NCBI GenBank assembly: GCA_038206395.1
Contig: JBBRAX010000025.1
Location: forward strand, 1 to 64,000
DNA: 64,000 bases
Reading direction: 5' to 3'
DNA from: JAGSPQ01 sp038206395
GTDB lineage: Bacteria > Myxococcota > Myxococcia > Myxococcales > Myxococcaceae
This document shows positions 60,870 to 64,000 of this stretch, in pieces. The notes below the pieces were generated by a model that saw only the letters and a list, made by a program, of their open reading frames with translations, was not told the origin of the DNA and made no database searches. The first letter of the stretch is position 1, and every line of letters starts with the position of its first letter. The position numbers and the translations under genes were made by a program.

Positions 60870-60892
60870 TACCAATTGGTACTGAATCAGTA
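60870..60892. promoter_or_regulatory. Two overlapping palindromes upstream of fic
   Basis: TACCAATTGGTA (60870-60881) and TACTGAATCAGTA (60880-60892), both perfect. Together with the spacer palindrome they form an operator-like cluster about 18 bases upstream of the predicted -35. Confidence 0.5.
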
Positions 60893-60932
60893 GGTGACGA
60901 CTGAACTTCGTCCAAAAAATCAACCCGTTACC

Positions 60933-62639
60933 TCACGTGATGACGGGCAGCTTCTCGCTCATCTCGGACACCTGCAGCGGCGAGTACGGGACCATGTTGT
61001 CGCCGCCTTCGACGTACGGGTCGCCGTAGCCGGGCACCTTGCCGCCGCGGGCGGGGAACTTGGTCGCGTACGCCGCGTCGGAAAGCTCGTAGTCAGCGGG
61101 AGCCAGGCCCATCGCCTGGGCGATGTTCGCGAGCAGGCGGTTCTGCGGCACGCCGGCGTACCACTTGTTCCCATACATCGCGGTGATCTGCCGGTTGCGG
61201 TGGGTGTAGTCGACGTAGTTGCCGGTCTTGAAGTAGCCGCCGCCCCCACCGGCGAGGATCGCGGGAATCGACTTCGCGCTGTGCGTCTCCGGGCCCGACT
61301 CGGAAGACCAGTACACCAACGCCTGATCGAGCATCGAGACGCCCGGCACCACCTGCGCCGCGTCCAGGCGCTTGATCAGATCCGCGTAGCCGAACTCGAA
61401 CATGAACCGCTGGCTGCGCACGATGTGGCGCTGGCGATCGCCAAGCTCGTGGTTGTGGAACACCATGCCGTGCGCGTCCGTGCGGCTCACCTCGTTCTGG
61501 CTCGGCGTGTTGAACGTCGCCGGATCCCACTGATCCTTCAGCGCGCTCAGCTGCCGAACCACTGCCCGCGTCGTGCCGCACTGGAAGGCGTTGACGATCA
61601 TCATGTTGACGAGCTCCAGCGCCGCCCGCTGGTTCGCCTGCCGCAGCGGAAGATCTGCGGCGACTCCCGTCCACTCCCAGTCGGCCTCGCCTTCGCGCGT
61701 CATCAACGGCCGCTGCGCCGCGGTCACCGTCGGCAGCATGCAGCCCGCGGTGACCATCGACTTCATCCGGTCGCCGATCGTCTTCACCCCGTCCATGTAC
61801 TCGTCGAGCCGCACGCGATCCGCCTGGCCAATGCGACGGCCCGGGCCGAACGCCCCCTTCGACAGCCGCGCGTAGTCCGCCTGCACCCGATCGACCACGC
61901 TCACCCGCGGATCCGTCTGGCCCGGCGTCGTCATCACGCCGTTGAACAACAGGTCGTAGATCTGCCCGACGGTGCGGCAGTTGAAGGGGTTGTTCGCCAC
62001 GCCGCTGCCCGACTTGAAGGACGACAGCTGCGTCCACGTCGCCGACAGCACGGGCGCTTTCACCAGGGGCCTTTCAGCCGCCGAGTAGAACTTCGACGAC
62101 TGCGAGATCGCGTAGTCGATGGTCGGAATCGCCGCGTTCGCCAGCCCGTTGTCGTTGCCGCCGTCGCGGTTGGTGTAGTTGCCGAGGTAGCCGCGCGTGT
62201 GGCCGCCCCAGTGCAACATGTCGACGCCCTGCAGCACGTTCATCTTTTCCAGAAGCGCGTCGCTCAAGAAGCTCCCCAGCAGCGGAGACACCCGCGCGAT
62301 GCCCGGCTCGAAGTCTTCCATCGGCTGCGAACGGGCCGCCGCCGTCTGCGCGTACGTGCGCTTCATCTCGACGAGGCGGCCGCTCTGGAGCTTGTGCGCC
62401 ACGAACCCGGTGGTCGCCGGAAACAGATCGCGCGTGGTGAGGCCCACCGTCGACGGAATCGGAAACACGTTGTCGCGGTGAAGCCCGCCGTGGCTGACCC
62501 AGGAGCTGACGAAGAAGCGGGGCAGGGCGGCGGTCTGCGCCTCGGCCCTGCCCATCAACGAAGGCAGCAGCGGCAGCGCGAGCGTAAAACCGCCCAGTCC
62601 TTGCAGCAGGTGGCGTCGGCTCAGTCGATTGTATTTCAT
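60933..62639 (-). CDS. DUF1552 protein, Tat-exported
   Basis: 568 residues. Twin-arginine signal SRRHLLQG at 7-14 followed by a hydrophobic stretch and cleavage near AEA, so export is folded via Tat. The rest matches DUF1552: GVDMLHWGGHTRG near 135-150 and the C-terminal VYWSSESGPETHSAKSIP and GGYFKTGNYV stretches. DUF1552 is related to DUF1501/sulfatase-like proteins; its reaction is unknown. It lies 4 bp after the DUF1592-type gene, the usual pairing in myxobacteria and planctomycetes. Confidence 0.9.
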   Translation of the reverse strand: MKYNRLSRRHLLQGLGGFTLALPLLPSLMGRAEAQTAALPRFFVSSWVSHGGLHRDNVFPIPSTVGLTTRDLFPATTGFVAHKLQSGRLVEMKRTYAQTAAARSQPMEDFEPGIARVSPLLGSFLSDALLEKMNVLQGVDMLHWGGHTRGYLGNYTNRDGGNDNGLANAAIPTIDYAISQSSKFYSAAERPLVKAPVLSATWTQLSSFKSGSGVANNPFNCRTVGQIYDLLFNGVMTTPGQTDPRVSVVDRVQADYARLSKGAFGPGRRIGQADRVRLDEYMDGVKTIGDRMKSMVTAGCMLPTVTAAQRPLMTREGEADWEWTGVAADLPLRQANQRAALELVNMMIVNAFQCGTTRAVVRQLSALKDQWDPATFNTPSQNEVSRTDAHGMVFHNHELGDRQRHIVRSQRFMFEFGYADLIKRLDAAQVVPGVSMLDQALVYWSSESGPETHSAKSIPAILAGGGGGYFKTGNYVDYTHRNRQITAMYGNKWYAGVPQNRLLANIAQAMGLAPADYELSDAAYATKFPARGGKVPGYGDPYVEGGDNMVPYSPLQVSEMSEKLPVIT

Positions 62640-62643
62640 GGCG

Positions 62644-64000
62644 TCAGTTCTCGATCTTCCGCAAGCCGAACTCGGGCGACTTGGTCAGGTTCCGGATCAC
62701 GTCCTGGATGCTGCCCGTCGACGAAGCGGTGGTGAGGCTCTGCAGCACGCAGCCATCTTTCGTCTGCGTTCCCTTCTCGGCGACCTCGGCCCGGCCCGCC
62801 GCGTAACGGAAGGCGTGCCGCGCGAAGCACGCGTGGAACTTGTCCGACTGCGAGAGCAGGTTCGACAGGTCGAGGCCATTGGCCGCCGTCTTCTTCGTGC
62901 CGTTGCGCTCGAGGTCCGGCATCGTCGTCGTGTTCACCGGCACCCACTGCGCCACGTTGCCCGTGCCGTCGAAGATCGCTTCCTGGTTCCGGAACCGGCC
63001 GAACGCGTCGTAGCCCTCGAGCGTGAAGCCCAGCGGGTTGATGCTCGTCGCGTGGCAGCCCTTGCACGACGTGCCATTGATTTCCGTCTTCGCCATCACC
63101 AGGTTCCGCACCGACTTCACCGCGGGGGCGACGTAGCCCATCGGAGGCGACGTATCGTCCGGCGGCTGCAGCCCGTCGCACAGGTAGTCGACCCGCAGGC
63201 GCGCGCCGCGGATGATCGGGTTCGAGTCGGGGTAGCCCGAGACGAGGTAGCCCGCGCGGGTGAATAGCCCCGACCGTTGGCCGGCCGGGAAGTGCTGAAG
63301 CTTCGAGTCGTCGGTCGAGCCATCCCACTGCGGCACGCCGTAGATCTTCGCGAGGTCCGCGCTGGTCGCGAACGAGATGTCGCTGGTCAGCACGTCGCGC
63401 ATCGAGCCGCCCGGCTTGCTGACCGCGTAATACATCGTCAGCGCCACCATCTCTTCGTACGCGTCGAGCCGCAGCTGGCCGAGGTTCGTCGTCGTGGGCA
63501 GCGCGGCGGCCGAGCTGTCGGGGTAGCTCAGCGGCAGCACCGACACCGCTGACGGGTTGAAGGACGCCACGTGGTCCAGCCGCAGCCACTGGCGAAAGAA
63601 GTTGTCGAACTGCTTCTTCGCGCGCGCGTTCTGCAAGAGCCGTTCGACCTGCTCGGTCACCGTGTTGCCTGCACCGGTGAAGTTCGCCTCGGCAGCAGTG
63701 AACAGCGCTTCGTCCGGCATCGAGTTGGTGATCACGAAGGACAGCCGCGACGCGAGCTCGTACGGGTTCAGGCGGCTCAGGTCGGTGCGCGCGTCGATCG
63801 CGAGGCCCTTGAACTCGGTGCGGAAGAGGAAGCCGGGCGACATCAGGAAGGTCGCGATCAGCCCGCGGTAGCCGCCCCATGCCGGCGCGTCGTAGGCCTC
63901 GCGGTAGAAGGCCGCGTCGCCGTCGGCCGTGTCCAGCGGCCGGCGCAGGGCGCGAAGTCCGAGGCCCGCAACGACGGCGTCGACGCAAGCGGTGCTGGTG
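62644..64000 (-). CDS. DUF1592/DUF1588/DUF1585 cytochrome-type protein (5' end cut by window)
   Basis: About 452 readable C-terminal residues; the frame is open to the window edge. Order: end of DUF1595/DUF1592 (ASRLSFVITNSMPDEALF), DUF1588 with a haem-binding-type CKGCH near 63055-63069 (TSCKGCHATSINPLG), then DUF1585 (FARHAFRYAAGRAE). Such proteins are exported haem proteins paired with DUF1552 partners; their substrate is unknown. The next gene (DUF1552) starts 4 bp after this stop. Confidence 0.9.
   Translation of the reverse strand, partial: TSTACVDAVVAGLGLRALRRPLDTADGDAAFYREAYDAPAWGGYRGLIATFLMSPGFLFRTEFKGLAIDARTDLSRLNPYELASRLSFVITNSMPDEALFTAAEANFTGAGNTVTEQVERLLQNARAKKQFDNFFRQWLRLDHVASFNPSAVSVLPLSYPDSSAAALPTTTNLGQLRLDAYEEMVALTMYYAVSKPGGSMRDVLTSDISFATSADLAKIYGVPQWDGSTDDSKLQHFPAGQRSGLFTRAGYLVSGYPDSNPIIRGARLRVDYLCDGLQPPDDTSPPMGYVAPAVKSVRNLVMAKTEINGTSCKGCHATSINPLGFTLEGYDAFGRFRNQEAIFDGTGNVAQWVPVNTTTMPDLERNGTKKTAANGLDLSNLLSQSDKFHACFARHAFRYAAGRAEVAEKGTQTKDGCVLQSLTTASSTGSIQDVIRNLTKSPEFGLRKIEN

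Overview
The window reads as chromosomal DNA of a myxobacterium (Myxococcota, most like suborder Cystobacterineae). Support: very high GC with GTG, TTG and possibly CTG starts; a 1371-residue pseudo-receiver/coiled-coil protein that looks like the gliding-motility protein AglZ; PilZ, MshEN, DUF4388, cNMP and DnaJ/TPR signalling modules; many Cys-rich, Gly- or Asp-Ala-Gly-rich lipoproteins; an IgGFc-binding-type lipoprotein; and a DUF1552/DUF1592 pair. No insertion sequence, CRISPR array, rRNA or prophage was found.

Layout. 1-4.1 kb (minus): a PilT-like ATPase cut by the window edge, a cNMP-binding protein, a repeat-rich lipoprotein and a PLD protein with an internal helix-hairpin-helix block. 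4.2-6.9 kb (plus): a five-repeat lipoprotein and a PilZ protein. 6.9-14.0 kb (minus): GNAT, a DUF4124/thioredoxin-like protein overlapping an AAA+ ATPase, IlvE, a patatin and a receiver-DUF4388-DnaJ-TPR protein. 14.1-18.3 kb: secreted protein, MoxR ATPase, small membrane protein, large lipoprotein. 18.8-28.3 kb (minus): two overlapping Cys-rich secreted proteins, the AglZ-like protein and a GT4 glycosyltransferase.

28.3-44.0 kb (plus) is one long run. It starts with DUF4912, a GH57 branching-enzyme-like protein, a TPR/coiled-coil protein and a hydrolase. It continues through a secreted protein, YciO, XerD, TrpS, ScpA, ScpB and RluB (housekeeping, chromosome segregation) and ends with a HEAT lipoprotein, a TPR/dual-cNMP protein and a membrane protein. 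Overlapping stop/start codons suggest translational coupling across much of it. 44.0-54.3 kb: MshEN protein, metallophosphoesterase lipoprotein, MBL/beta-CASP nuclease, a metalloprotease-propeller-barrel lipoprotein, a conserved unknown and an OprB-like porin.

54.3-60.9 kb is the accessory part. A complete tRNA-Gly(CCC) is followed 704 bp later by a perfect 49-bp copy of its 3' part, with a second copy of the tRNA terminator. This is the footprint expected of integration at a tRNA. Between the copies lie a degraded PIN-like (DUF5615-type) toxin remnant and a 19-bp perfect palindrome. Beyond them come a nonsense-interrupted HNH-repeat-like gene, a 71-residue orphan, a SEC-C protein, a TPR-like unknown, a phosphodiesterase and a class II Fic protein with palindromes in its promoter. 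60.9-64.0 kb holds the DUF1552/DUF1592 pair, cut at the edge.

The two signals I rate highest are the tRNA-Gly integration scar and a dispersed imperfect-hairpin repeat present five times. Three copies are intergenic. Two lie in frame inside the DUF4912 gene, where they encode a repeated His-Pro-Ser-Thr-Ala-Leu-Gly stretch.
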